Source: Apostichopus japonicus
Taxonomy: Eukaryota > Echinodermata > Holothuroidea > Aspidochirotida > Stichopodidae
Direction: 5' to 3'
Assembly (NCBI RefSeq): GCF_037975245.1
Contig: NC_092579.1
Span: 689,001-753,000, forward strand
DNA: 64,000 nt
The notes below the pieces were generated by a model that made no database searches, was not told the origin of the DNA, and saw nothing but the letters and a program-made list of their open reading frames with translations. Numbering within the stretch: the stretch's first letter is position 1; every line of letters starts with the position of its first letter. Made by a program: the position numbers and the translations under genes. Positions 13,201 to 26,216 of the stretch are shown here, piece by piece.

Positions 13201-14860
13201 CCAAGAACATTTACATTCAATATCGGAACTCATCACTTTACAATATAACTAAAATGACTAAAATTTATTTAAATTTAACCAGACAGCCCCCAGCTTTACT
13301 TGTAGTGCGTTGGAGAGGATCTGTAATAGAAACAGGGTTGTTTGTGGAGCGTTCTATACGCCTTTGTTACTGTACACTTTCAAGTTGAGGCCAAACCAAC
13401 TGTTTATACACGTGTAGGCATGTGTATGGACCATTAGTTATCAAATGCGACCAACTCCACAATAACTTACATCGGGAGTGGCAAAACTCAACATTCGTCA
13501 GTATTCTCATGTTAATTTATTATAGTGACTAGTTAAAGCAAGACATACTTTGTATTACTTTTTTTTTGTGAAAAGAAAAGAAAAGAAAGAATCTTCTTGA
13601 AAATGGAAAAGAAAACCTAAGCAAATGAAACGATTTCAACTATGAAGGAAGACAATGACGTCACCCATTCGACACAGTATAAATACATTATATCTAAAGA
13701 CATCGCAACCGAAATTACGTGCGACGTCTATTTACCGATTATGTCTGCGCGTGTTGGGGCAGAAGAAGGGGCGAAGGGTGGAGGGGGTTGCAAGAGAATT
13801 AGTTCATGGCGAGCATTTCTATCAATAAGATAAAGTAGAGGCTTAATTTTTAGTGTCCATTATTCATGTTAAAAGCTGTTAAAAATGTCAGTCCCTGGAG
13901 GGATACCGCCAGTAGTTCGGGCCTCGTTTTTAAAGCGATATAGCTCTGTTTGGTATTTTAGGGTAAACGCGAATATTCATCCTATTGAGTAATTTTAAAT
14001 GGCAAGATATTTTGGCGCCATGACTAATTTTCATCAACCATCTTAAATCGTATGTACAATTCAGTGGACCCAATCACTTTGAGTGGCAAATGTGACAACC
14101 AATTTCGTTGACCGTTTGGGGATTGGTCTCATGAGGGAATACTTTAAAGTTTCGAGGTCACTCAGTGATTACCTTTAAAATACGATAAAAAAGATAGAGA
14201 CAGATATAAAACACAACTAAGTATAATGATTCGTAGGTATTCACCGCAACGATGAAGATCACCGTAGATTGCTAATTGGGGCCAGACATAAAAAGCATGA
14301 ATATCTAAAAATACTGAACAGAGATTTCCCCCGATGAGAAGAGACCGGATTAAGGGAAAGAAAACTCCACGTCAATTCACAGGAGGTTCCCTCGTCGCAG
14401 TTTAAAGAAGGGTGAATTTAGAACTTGTTGATTAGGATCTGAATAATTAATATAGCCTGAGTTAAAAGAAAGAAAATAGTATCATGTTATGATATTAGCC
14501 ATGCTAGTAATGTTGGAAGCGAACGAGGAATTTGGCAAGAAAGATGAGTATTGGGTATAGTTATAGATAATTTATAGTTATAAAATAATTTAGGTATAAA
14601 CAGTGAATAAACTATAGGTGCATGGACTGAGAATAATGCTGATGACGTGAAACAAAATGGTGAGGACTAATAACAACAAATCTAAAGAGGATAGAGCAAA
14701 TGAAAACAATAAAGACGGAATATGAAGATTAATAGGTTCCTACTGACCAAAATGGCAATAACAAATAGCAAACACTAAAATAGTGGTAACAACAACAAGA
14801 TGACGAGTAAAATGAAAGTAACCGGGAAACGTGGAAATGTCAGTACTTAACAGGGAATAC
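10261..14860. other. Non-coding, no recognised gene
   Basis: About 4.6 kb without a supportable gene. The only structure seen is the short palindromic duplication near 12742 and a poly-T/AAAAG-rich patch near 13560-13590. The frames at 11839-12135 and 13155-13388 are A+T-rich and hydrophobic and match nothing I know. Confidence 0.5.
12741..12773. repeat. Duplicated small palindrome
   Basis: ATCACTGCGCGTGAT, whose arms ATCAC/GTGAT are inverted, occurs twice in tandem with a shared AT overlap. The GCGCG core stands out in this A+T-rich stretch. Confidence 0.75.
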
Positions 14861-14871
14861 ACGTACCAGAA

Positions 14872-15540
14872 GATGCCAGGAAATACAAGGGAGTGCATGG
14901 AGTACCAGGAAATTCAAGGAGATGCCAGGAAATACAAGGAGATGCCAGGAAATACCAGGGGATGCCAGAAAATACCAGGGGATGCCAGAAAATACCAGGG
15001 GATGCCAGAAAATACCAGGGGATGCCAGAAAATACCAGGGGATGCCAGGAAATACCAGGGGATGCCAGGAAATACCAGGAGATGCCGGGATATAACAGGA
15101 GATGCCGGGATATACCAGGAGATGCCGGGATATACCAGAAGGTGCCGGGATATACCAGGGGATGCCGGGATATACCAGGAGATGCCGGGATATACCAGGG
15201 GATGCCGGGATATACCAGGGGATGCCTGGATATACCAGGAGATGCCGGGATATACCAGGAGATACCAGGATATACCAGGAGATGCCGGGATATACCAGGA
15301 GATGCCGGGATATACCAGGAGATGCCGGGATATACCAGGATATGCCGGGATATACCAGGGGATGCCGGGATATACCAGGAGATACCGGGATATACCAGGG
15401 GATGCCGGGATATACCAGGAGATTCCAGGAAATACCAGGAGATGCCGGGATATACCAGGATATGCCGGGATATACCAGGAGATGCCGGGATATACCAGGG
15501 GATGCCGGGATATACCAGGAGATTCCAGGAAATACCCGGG
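14872..15540. repeat. 20-bp minisatellite, about 33 units, two subfamilies
   Basis: The unit is GATGCCGGGATATACCAGGA with single-base variants. Units before about 15080 carry the variant GATGCCAGAAAATACCAGGG, and later units carry GGGATATA. The left edge (14872-14940) is more degenerate. Because the unit is 20 bp and lacks stop codons in most phases, several long open frames (up to 256 codons) appear on both strands over the same DNA, each with a 20-residue period. These are by-products of the repeat, not evidence for a protein. Confidence 0.95.
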
Positions 15541-16125
15541 AGTGCAAGGGAGAGTAACACGGAGTAAAAGGGAGTCCAAGAAATTACAAACACGAGAATG
15601 ACGACACTATGACAATGACGAAAAGGGAGAGAAGAACTAAGGTTTAAGAGCAGAGTCGTGATACGCTACGATGTTTAACGATAAGTGCGACACTGTTCTA
15701 AACTATGCTGAACCGTAAATATTGTTCATTGCCGTAAGCAAATAATGTAAATAAAGTAAATAATGACTATGTCAATTAGGAGACGAGTAAAACAACGTAC
15801 CAACTACGGAGGGTCATGTGACCTGCTACCTTGTTACACACAACTCTTGTAGTATCCTGTTCAACAACTAATGTCATGTCAGATCAAGCTATTTAGGAGA
15901 CGGAAAGTAAATTTCAACAACTTTATCACCGATGCCTAAGCAATTATTCCCATATTTACCGTAAATACCTTTTGTAGTAGCGTTCTATTGCCTACGGGAA
16001 ACTTATATCTCTTCGAACTAGCAAGAGCTACATAATATGTTAGCATGTGGAAGCACGTCACATGACAATCCATGCTTGTTGGTACTTTCCTATTGTCAAG
16101 TGAGTGTTCCAGATCATATTCAAAG
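15541..16125. other. Non-coding, no recognised feature
   Basis: Unremarkable sequence between the 20-bp minisatellite and a Penelope-type relic. No frame with a domain. Confidence 0.5.
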
Positions 16126-16127
16126 TA

Positions 16128-16238
16128 TAAAAGTAAGAGGGCCTGACGTTACTTTAACACGTTCTCTTACTTTAACACCTTCTCTTCCACGGGCTCTTTA
16201 GTGGATAAGTAGTTTACTAACGGTTTTGTTTTATTTTG
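16128..16238 (+). mobile_element. Penelope-like terminal relic
   Basis: It contains AGTAAGAGGGCCTGACGTT and, downstream, GGGCTCTTTAGTGGATAAG followed by AGTTTACTAACGGTTTT. The same two blocks occur in the same order at about 52388-52460, and the first block matches the terminal part of the Penelope-like copy at 49333-50939. The hairpin segment found between the blocks in the other copies is missing. Interpreted as a solo, partly deleted terminal repeat of the same family. The match is visible by eye, but divergence was not measured. Confidence 0.65.
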
Positions 16239-19200
16239 CATATTTACGTGGAAGCATTTCATGTTTATTTGAAAAGTCCACAAACCCACAGTGTTCTATA
16301 GGACCCGCCGGCGAAAAAAATATAGTTACTAAAATGACGAATGAAAGATATCAATGCAGAAATGTAGCTTAAATCATTCTTGGAGTTGAACTTCAAGTAT
16401 AGCTTCAAATACAATTCCATTCTTCTAAACTACTTAAATTCCGTTCCCATCTATTTGCAGATAAGTTTTAAGTTTACGATAAACACAAATATTTCATAAA
16501 TGTCATATATACAGAATTCCGTTCCATTTTTCAACACGTGGCAGAAAGACAAAACTAAAATCCTTACCTAAGATGATGTATGATATGGTTACCGCTATAA
16601 CTGTGTCGCCTGTTGCTAGAGCTTCCAGCTTTCAGTAAGAGAAGGAAATGTGATATGTGGAGGTGACAAAATAGTTTCCATAGCAACAATGAGTGTACTG
16701 TATTATAAAATTACTCGTCTTATAGTAGTCATTATCTCTCAGACAAAACACACACACACGCACACATGTACATTTAGGATATATGTGGTGGTTTTGGGGT
16801 TAGATATTACGTAGTGTCTTAATGTACCGAGCAATATAGATGCATATAACGTACCGATAGATACAATGGTGAACATTAATATCTTTTATAGATGGTAGAG
16901 TCATAATGGAGATTTAAAAATGACTTACAAGTAATATTGATAACATCAAAACCGCATCATTCTCTCTTGTAATTTCTTACTCCTTAGAGAGACTCGGTAA
17001 TGTAAAGATACATTTTACTGTTTTATCTGAGAACACACGTATTGTATATTACGTTGTACTTGCATCAGAGTCAGATTGCATAAAGCAATTATCGTTCTAC
17101 CCCCCACCCCCACCCCGTCCGTTCTTTCATGGATTCCACAGTAACAAGCAGTCTGCCGCTTCGAAATTATTTCCTAGTTTACTTATTTATCTATTCCATC
17201 CAAGTCAATATTTCTTCCAACAAAATCGACCGTTTTCAAAGCCGGATCGCAGAGTTCAATACGTGTACTTTAATCGTTACATAACTAACCTGTAACGTAA
17301 ATGATATAATATGAACGATTTCACTTGTACACACTTAAGGGCATGACATTTCGATCTTTACGTCATATTAGTCAAACGCAGAACGATCTTTGTACAGGAA
17401 GCTGTTCCATGCTATTCGTTAATCACCTTAACTTTAAAGAGACATCGTAGCAGGAAGTCACGTCTCAATGACCTTTAACCTTTTGCGGCCCTTTCTTTCA
17501 GCTTACTCCTAGGGCAATTGGCGATGAAGATATTTTGACAATTCATGGAGGATAAAACGGATATTTCATATTAACCTACATACAGAAGTCTTTCTAAAAG
17601 CAATGTCATAAAGGATTTCGTGTTATTTAGACAGTTTGACATTTACCTACTCTTCATTTTATCGATTCTATAGAAATGTCAGTCCTAAGGATAAACGAAA
17701 TAACAATACGTCTCCATTTAGCCTACAGATCCTCTTCACGATGTTCCTTCGATGATAACTTTATCGTCTAGATTAATGATCCTGTACGGAGAGCCCCAGG
17801 ATAATACGTTTACAATAGAAGTCAATAAGCAATGGCTGTAGGTAACTTGTTTATCTTCTTCAAAGGAAATGCTGGTTGACATAATATCTAATACATCATA
17901 ATACCAATAGTTTGCATCAGTAATATGGGTTGCATTGACGCAAAAACGAAACCTTTATGATGATATAGTTACTATAGTTACCAGACTAGATCTAATCCTA
18001 GAAAACTAGAAAACTATTTTCGTTGATTTTATCCAATATGATACAAATTTTCTCTCCAAAGAGTAAGTGACAGTTCTTACAAAATTATTATTCGTTAATG
18101 TTTATATCAATACACATTTTAAGTTAAACAAGGTTTATCGAAAGAGCCATCGATAAATCGATATAGTATAATTATTTTGCTGGGAATTACTCTACTCATA
18201 TAATACATGGAGACATTAGTGAGTTACTATCTTAACACATTATATGTTAAACATTTACTGTAGTTCCGACAAAGCCGTGTGTAGATGTTAAGATGTTCAT
18301 GTGCATGAGAACAATACCTATTGTTATGTATTATTCTACTAGGAGACGTTTTTTCTTCCACGCAAATGAAAACAAGAATGACTTTGCATTTATCTTTAAA
18401 GATATTAAATTCACAAAGTCATTTCGTCATACCCTGTGGAAATATCAAAACTACGTTTAAAGTTTATCAGAGATATATAAACCACAGAAGCGAAGCGGAA
18501 ATCAGGTGTCACGGGCGTTGCCATGGCGACGTGGATGTGAATGACAAATGTAATCTATTTACCTTAGGGGTAACGACACATTGCTTTGTACTACTGAACT
18601 ACTAGTAAGAATGGATTACGGCCACGATTTCATGAGTACACTGAAACAGATATTTATAATAAAGATAGGCGGTTTGTTTTTCACTAACTATAGTATTACG
18701 TAATCCAGCCCTGGACAGGACAGCATCAAAGTTGAATGCACTATAACGTTCTATACATCATCACGTTGATCTGTGAAATTATTGGTTATTGAAATATGTT
18801 TATGCATATTTTGAATACACGATCAAGCAATCACCTTTTTCAGCTGTTAAAGTGTAGATGTTTGCATTAAGCTGATGGTTTTGTTTGTCCTGTCAAGTTA
18901 TGAGTCCCAAAACTCTCTTTAATCAACCACTGCAAAGGTTCAGTGTATCTTGTACAGTGCCACTTCATCCCCCCAAAGTTCCCTTTTGATCACCAATCCC
19001 GGCAATTATTCGAACTCCGCCTAGCCCGCCCAACCATCCCACATAGGTCACCCATCCCTTCGCTACTTTTTCCCCTCCACATCGTTTCCAACTCCTTTTT
19101 GTGTAATTTTAATTACATTTCATGTGACGTAAATCCTCCCCCACCTCCCCCCCCCCCCACGCAATTCACTTACCAGGGCTTGTTTGCTCAAAAAGCTATG

Positions 19201-22200
19201 ATCATTTGCATGCAACAGATGACGCTATCTATTCCAAAAACAACTAATCTTCTTATTAATTTATATTTCTAAATACGTGCATGCCTCTATATTTGTAATA
19301 AATCACGTTATTATCGATGGCTGCAGAAATAATCTAATGCAATCAGTTTCGTCTGTCTTATTAAGCAACTACGTCATCGAGCGATTTATCAACTATTTTA
19401 CTTTTATGAAATCTACAGTAATGCAAAGATGACGTAAGCCCACAAACGCAGTCATAACTCCCTGGCAATACATCATGCATTTATACGCGACTATTTTACG
19501 ATCAAAGCTCACTTTATACGTCATAATTTAAGCAAAATTAAAGAGATTCATTTAAAAACTGGATCGAAGGTTTAATGCACATCTACCTGACGTAAAGATG
19601 CTCATTTGGTTTAGTTTCCGGATTTCTCAGAAATCGACGATAGTTCTTTTATGGATAATCAAATAAGAAAAACCGTTGGAATATCATCTTGTGTCACGTA
19701 GATTTCACGTACAAGTCTCGTAAGATATGGAGCCAACGCCTTCAGCAAGGATTAAATTAAATCCCAAAAAGGAAATGATCTTTATACATTTTCAGGCACA
19801 TTGGGGAAAGTCTGCAATATTTGAATATCTGACAGAATAAATTTTGATAAAAGTAGGTGAAAGTGGGCACCGTTGTTGTATTTTTGTCCTCATAAATATA
19901 ATAGAGATGTTGATTTCATGTTGCATGCACTTTAATAAAAAGATGAACTAAAATTTAATCCGAACTGAACGACGGTCAGTGACAAATTTATCTGTTTTGT
20001 TCAACAATAGATTTGTCTAATGACAGACTCAGAGGTATAAATATATTTAAAGTAGATAAAAGAAACTTGAAGAAGTTTGAATCGTAAAAATAAATTACTG
20101 AAAAATATTTCAAACGAAAATTGATAACATTTTAAAATATTTGTTGGGTCGTGCCAATTGTACTCTTTTTGCAAAAAAAATAAAATAAAAAAAACGAATC
20201 AGCGAACACAATTTTTTTTTCGAATGAGAGAGATATTTCGATGTTTCCTTAGCCATGCACTACATTTTGTATTCAAATTTTGAATAAAATATGTTAATCT
20301 TCAGCTATTTAAGGTTAATTTACGGGTACTTAGTTTACATTCCGATATTATCAGTCAAAATGCACTAACCTCTGAAAATATCTTCGAATGATATAGGCCT
20401 AGTAATAATTACATGACATAGAAAATACATAAACTCTCTAACTTCAGTTGTGAGAAGTTGTGTTGCAGATGGGTTAATAACATATATGGATAATATATGA
20501 CACAGTATACTCACTTTATTTGCTAAATTGTGTTTAATCTGGAATTTAGATCACATCAAGACGGTCGTATCAAACGCCTGACTTAGAGCAGGGACATAAA
20601 TACTGTGAAAATTGTTTTAATTTCAAGGATTTATTGAAGAAACTGCAAATGTCGTGTAAATGCAGGTGAAAACTCATTTCATATTCAAGATAACACTAAG
20701 CGTACACCTTGCCGTATGCTGTGGAGCGTTCGCACACGAAAATCTACTTTAAATGTATCTGCCCGGGGTTGTTTTAACTCCAACTCAGTGAAACGATCCT
20801 GAAAGCGTGAAATTACTTACGGGCTTGCCTTAAGCGTCAAAAGTTGTCTGGTTTAGTCCTTGAAACTTAGAGATAGCGTGTGTTCAGTTATTCAGGTTAA
20901 ATGAACTGTTTTCAATATTATCTTGATTTTGATAAATGATCAGTAAGACCTTTCAGAAATCTACTGATGTGTTTTCTTTAACATACTAAAGTGTTGATTC
21001 GGTGGAAGGGCGGGGAGGATGGGGAGAAGATACAGGAAATGTTAAAGGTAAATCAAATTTTGCAAGGATCTTGCCGTCTTAATAGTGTTAATGAAATACT
21101 AAGCAGCCTAATGAAGAATAAATACCGAGATATTCCGCACTGCGAATCTGTGTGTGATACGTAACGATGCTACAAGAATATCTCCATGGAAACGATCTAA
21201 CATCAAAACAGTTTGTACTGTATAATGACACACTGCTTTATAATCGTATGCTTAACAGAAATAATTAGTAAGCACAAATGTGATTAACTCACAATTAGAT
21301 ATCAACATAAACTTAAATTTATCTGTTAAAGTTTCATTCTTTTGTCATATAGAAATAAACTCTACATCAACAATAAATATTTATACAAAGAAACTACTCC
21401 TAACACCATGTAGCCTACCGTAACGATTACCAACATAAGTGCATAGTTAGACGTGATATGTGCTTCTTAAACATCTTAGGAATACCTGCAAGATTGCGCA
21501 ATACTTTAATTATTGTCTTGTGTGGGATTCGTTAGGGGTAATGCGCATCACAACAACCCGAGCTGAGAAAGATTAAAAGCATTAAAGAATATTATAAAAT
21601 ATATTCTTATCTGCAGGCATGCTTTTGTCAAAATGAATATTTACGTATAACCAGCGAAAATAAAATCTCCGGAAAATACAGCAAAGTATTCAAGGAGTTT
21701 TTAACATTCCAAAAACAATATTTTTACAGATATAGATAATAGTTAATAATAGATAACATAATCGATCAAATAAGATCAAGATACCACCATCTTCTATCTT
21801 CGTAATAACCTGATGATATTCAAAGAATGAGTATTGTCTATTATTAACATGTTTTCAGAAGGAATTCTTTTCTTGCCATTATCCCTACACCCCTTCCTCT
21901 CTTGTTGGCACGAGGGACATGACATAAGCTAAATCCATTCACTGTAAACTGTTGGATGAAATCACCAGAGGTAGTTTAGGATTCATCAATTCTACCTTCT
22001 CTTACATATTCAATTGCTTGATCACGTTTGTTGCGCAGGGACTGTAGGTTTCAGATTAAAACGTGAAGCCAGCTATACCGTCTTGACCTGACCTGAATTT
22101 GTTCTGCTGGTCAATGTACTCCTGAAAGGTTACTGAAGAAGCTGTGTGGGAATCGTAGGTTGGGTAATTCACTCGTTTACAGTTAATAGTGCATGTAACA

Positions 22201-23290
22201 TTGGTCGTTTCACAATATTCAGTTTCATTAGATCAGCTGTATTGAGCATATGATTGTTCCGATGGTATCGGGCAGTGATTGTTGACAAATGTTACATCGT
22301 TCGTAGATAACGCAGGATGTAAGACCTAGTCGGTTATCACGAATGTGGATAAGTTCTCGAAGTTCATTACTGACAGCTTAAACCAGCTTGGAAAATGATT
22401 GAATTGGCACCAAGGCTAGGCTACTTCTGAGTACCATGTATAATGTTAGGATGAAAACGGTAGACTTGGTACAATTACCCTTGATAATAAGATCAAACAC
22501 TGAAAATCAGAAGAATATGTACATAATCTACAAAGAAACTGTAACACATGTAACACACATGTCCTAATATTGAACTCATATAACAGCTTGATGTATTATC
22601 CACAATTACTTATATGTGCTCTTTACTTCCCAAATAAAAAGAACACATTTCGACAGTTTACATTCAGCAAATTAGCTATATTGAAGCTGAATATTTACTA
22701 ACGTGATGGTGTTTTCCTTGTACTAGATACTGTCTTGACTTCGTTATACATTTCAACGGTTTTTTCCCTCATTTCCGCGATTTCGTTAGAAATATATGTA
22801 AATGAACTTTTGAACCTTTAATCTATGGTCTTCCCTATAATCCTCTGTCAAGTCAGGAACGAGAGCTGACCCACTATTTATTATATGTATAATTTATTAT
22901 ATTATTATTATATATTTAGAGAAATGAATCAGGATTCAAGTCAATTTTTTAAGGAACAAAGGAATGAAACTTCCTAAGCTTAAGTTATATGGTTCCATTT
23001 CTTACTGCATCCATTCATTCATTTATTTATTTTCAGCAAGTAAGAACTTTTGCAGAATTATAATATAACTGAGACTAGTGTGTTCATATATACAAGTGAT
23101 ATTTACATGTTTACGTGCTATTGTTATCTTATTACATGGAATAAGAGAACACAGAAGTACAGTTCTTATTAAATCGTGTTCCCATTCGCTCTCTGAATAT
23201 TTCTCAGGATAAGACTATATACACATCAAGAAAATGTAAACTGACAAACCAGGAAATGAGATTAATGGACAAAGACGGGAGACATAAAAA
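16239..23290. other. Long non-coding stretch
   Basis: About 7 kb with no supportable gene, RNA or element. Minor features are a (CA)n tract near 16748-16770 and C-rich patches near 17100 and 19140-19160. The 94-codon frame at 18321-18605 and the 109-codon frame at 18943-19272 have no domain; the latter spans a C-rich patch. The stretch could be intronic or intergenic. Confidence 0.5.
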
Positions 23291-23299
23291 TATGCATTA

Positions 23300-23772
23300 A
23301 CAGCAAACTGAGACCAACAGGAAAGAAGTCAACAATAATTAAGGTATCGTAGAAAATTACACAGTTTAAATATAAAGTACATCACTATATAAAAGATGGC
23401 TCGCTTTTAGGTAATTTCCGATACTGCTAAATAGTTTGTTTGAAAAATTCTGAATCATGTGTTCTTTCCAGTTCAGTTTATGATCTATAAGTAGGCTACA
23501 CCAAGAAACTTCTTCACTTAAACTCTTTCTATATTAACCTCATTTATAGTAATGTACAGATCAGTATAAAAACGGCGATTGGAAAATAGCATGCAACTTG
23601 TTTTGCTGACATTGCGAGATAACTTGTTAACTGTAAACCAAACATTAAGTTTTTGGAGTTCGTTGCTAACAATTCTCCATTGTACATCGATGTCGTCATT
23701 TGAGCAAAAATATTGGTTTCGTCAGCGAAAAGGACAAACTCAAATAACTTGGATACAAAACACATGTCGTTT
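23300..23772 (-). pseudogene. LINE reverse transcriptase, motif C and thumb
   Basis: INDMCFVSKLFEFVLFADET is motif C. The usual ADD is ADE here, so the second catalytic Asp of the pair is changed. Downstream, after frameshifts, LIDHKLNWKEHMIQNFSNKL followed by LKASHLLYSDVLY is the thumb region. The upstream portion (GP..F, 24163-24200) lies beyond the 23781-24154 insertion, which split the codons for the LFIND block. Confidence 0.82.
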
Positions 23773-23780
23773 ATAAAGAG

Positions 23781-24154
23781 CAGTGGCGTAGGAAGGTACT
23801 TTTGAGTGGGGGGGGGGGGGGGCTGAAGACTGTTGGCCGGCCTGGGGGAGGGGTCTAAGGGGAGGGGGTGTCCTCCTCCCCTTTGGAATTTTTTTGCATT
23901 TCCAGGTGGCCTCAGATGCAATTTGGTGCAATATAGCACACTTCAACACCCACTCCATTTTGTACAGAATTTTGAATTTTCACCTGGCCTTAGATGCAAT
24001 TTGGTGCTTCAAATGAGATTTTTTTCTCATTTGGAAATGAAAAAGGGGTTTTCTGACTTGCGGAGCGGGGGGGGGGGGCGGAACGATACTTCCGCCCCCC
24101 ATATTTTTCAATGGGGGCTGGCGCCCCCCAGCCCCCCCGGTTCCTACGCCCTTG
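23781..24154. mobile_element. hAT-like MITE, 374 bp, 8-bp duplication ATAAAGAG
   Basis: The left terminus is CAGTGGCGTAGGAAGG. The right terminus reads GGTTCCTACGCCCTTG, an imperfect inverted copy. Identical ATAAAGAG octamers flank it (23773-23780 and 24155-24162). The CAGTGGCG start and 8-bp duplication are hallmarks of hAT-type elements. The inside has long G and C runs and two copies of an AGATGCAATTTGGTG motif about 90 bp apart. No transposase. It inserted into the RT motif-C region of the decayed LINE. Confidence 0.9.
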
Positions 24155-24817
24155 ATAAAGAGGATAAATCAATTGGGCCCATGCACGTATAGACACACCA
24201 CATACTACCACTGGCGGATCCAAGGGGGGGCCAAGGGGGGCCATTGCCCCCCCAAAGGTGAGCCAAAAAGTGTTTCCGAACATCCGCTAAATCATATGAT
24301 TGGAAATTAAAAAAATCGAGAGGAATAGCAGTGGTAGACTAGTCTTAACCTTTTCGTTTTCTGGTTTAAAATTAAATGCAGAGCTCCCAACTGACCCGCA
24401 ATTCGCGGGAATTAGACCCGCATTCTAACACCCAAACCCGCTGACCCGCACAAGCGTCCGAAAAAACCGCATTGTAATTGTCAAGTATACATAAAAAAAT
24501 TGGCATCAAATTTTGACTTAGCAACCATCATTTCTTTAGCATTTAGCATAATAGAGTATAAAACCTCCTTTACAGCATCATTTGAACCTCAAATTAGCCT
24601 ATAATTCTTTTCATTGGGGCGAGCAGCGAACATTTTCATGCCACGGGAAAGAATGAATTATCACCTACTATTCAATTTATTGATGTTACACACAAAAAAA
24701 TGCATATTTGTCAGAAAATTTTGGGTGACAAAAGCCTTTCTAAGTGCCACCATTTTACATGTAGGCATCACCAGGATTCCAAAAAAATTCACCCCTCCCC
24801 TTATACCCCTCCCCCAG

Positions 24818-25808
24818 CAGTGGCGGCGGAACCGGGGGGGGGGGGCTTGGGGGCTCAGCCCCCAATGAAAAAGTTGAGGGGGCAAATGCATGATAAGCCC
24901 CCCCCCCCAATATTTACCAAGGCTCCGAAACGTGCATCTGCCCATTTTTCAATGCATACTTGTCGATCTGTCCGATGCACACGTATACTATATAGGTGTA
25001 ATAATTTTAGTAATTGCTGGGGGACCATCGGCCCGTCCCCTGGCTATAGACCACATTGTCACCCCAACCGCGTCTTCACGCCCCGTGAAAAGTGGAAGCA
25101 GTGAGTGTGAGTACCGGTAAGCGTAACACAGCTTCGTCTTAGGCCAATGACTTGCCTCATTTCAGCCAGTTCTCCAACATCCCCTTACTTAGCGGCGGAG
25201 CGTATATATACACAGTCAGGGGGCGGATGCCCCCCCCCCCGGACGGACGGAAATGGACTGCTGGCGCCCTTTTCAGCTTTTCACTACTTTTTACTTATTC
25301 GCGATTATTGACTATTTTATTGCGCTCTCATATACCTGCAATATTTCCTGCAATCTAGGGAGTATCTTTATCCAAAATTTTTCTGTACGCTCCGCGCCAA
25401 CCTGTGGTGGCGCTCCGCTTAGATAGTGTTGAAAGCGCCCCTACAGACCATTCTTGCCCTCCCCCCCTGACCAATACCCCAAGCTCCGCCACTGCCCTTA
25501 CCACACTCAAAAGCGTCTTTGCGAGTACACTACGAGTAATAGCTACTCTCTTAAAGCACCATCGAATATACAAAATTACAATGTTTTTACAGACTTTTAC
25601 GTGCAATCTACAGACTTGAGACCCATATTTTAGGGCTAGGTATTCGCAGCATAAAACACTCGGGAAGTGCCGTTTCCGGCCATCTGGGGGTTTGAAAAAA
25701 CCCAAAATTTTCTTGTACGCTCCGCGCCAACCGATGGTGGCGCTCCGCTTAGATAGTCTCCATACATTAGCCCCCCCCCCCAATAATTTTTCCGTTCCGC
25801 TGCGCCTG
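24818..25808. mobile_element. hAT-like element Y nested in Z, duplication TCCCCCAG
   Basis: The left end is CAGTGGCGGCGGAACCGG. The right end, CCGTTCCGCTGCGCCTG, is its imperfect inverse. TCCCCCAG flanks it at 24810-24817 and 25809-25816. It contains element X (25190-25494), and without X it is about 0.68 kb. It has long G and C runs near both ends and no transposase. The stretch 25655-25760 carries the subterminal module shared with X and with the 5199-5756 element. The several proline- and glycine-rich frames across this area come from the G and C runs. Confidence 0.85.
25190..25494. mobile_element. hAT-like MITE X nested in Y, 305 bp
   Basis: The right end is AAGCTCCGCCACTG and the left end is TAGCGGCGGAGC, a degenerate inverse. 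The inner sides both carry TCAGGGGG-type sequence (GTCAGGGGGCGG on the left, CCCCCCCTGAC on the right). The flanks are CCCTTACT (25182-25189) and CCCTTACC (25495-25502), a 7-of-8 match. It is the innermost of three nested elements, yet it has lost the CAGTG start on one side. The subterminal right portion at about 25374-25430 is very similar to that of Y. Confidence 0.75.
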
Positions 25809-26216
25809 TCCCCCAGGACGGCGATTCGTGGCATGGACCATCATTTGCCTTCTCAAGAGTTGGGAGCAATGTAAATGTATGAGCATGAGGATTTACAGTT
25901 TAACACAATTTTGCAGTTACAGGCTGGTTGTAAGAAATTTATAACCTATGAGAAATAAAATTTCTTGAGAAAGATGATCCCAACTTTGTTTTATAAATAT
26001 TTTAGAAAATTACACCTGGGAAACATATTTTTTAGAAGTAAATTAACATCACCATTGTACACTTTTGTCGCACCAAATTGCATCTAAGGGCATTCAGCAA
26101 TAGAAAATTTTCCAAAGGCGAGGGGGGCCCCCTCCCCTTACACCCCTCCCCATATCACTCTAATGCCACTTTGGCCCCTCCCAAACAAAGGCCCTGGATC
26201 CGCCAGTGCATACTAC

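Larger units (their letters stand above)
24209..26208. mobile_element. hAT-like element Z, about 2.0 kb, duplication CATACTAC
   Basis: It starts CACTGGCGGATCCAAGG and ends CCTGGATCCGCCAGTG. CATACTAC lies on both sides (24201-24208 and 26209-26216). It sits in the decayed LINE between the SYLTN..VVCGV part and the GP..FIND part of the RT. About half of its length is a nested element (24818-25808); without it Z is near 1.0 kb. No transposase frame is visible. An AAATTGCATCTAAGG motif near 26080 resembles the motif inside the 374-bp MITE, which suggests a related family. Confidence 0.9.

Noticed and set aside
14831-15601. 256-codon repeat protein and its overlapping partners on both strands
   Set aside because: Frames exist in most phases because the 20-bp unit lacks stops. 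No start context or flanking coding signal.
18321-18605. 94-codon frame as a small secreted protein (hydrophobic start)
   Set aside because: Weak N-terminal hydrophobicity only, and composition equals the surrounding non-coding DNA.
23833-25874. Proline- and glycine-rich proteins on both strands
   Set aside because: They are translations of G and C runs in the nested TIR elements. They cross element boundaries and target duplications.
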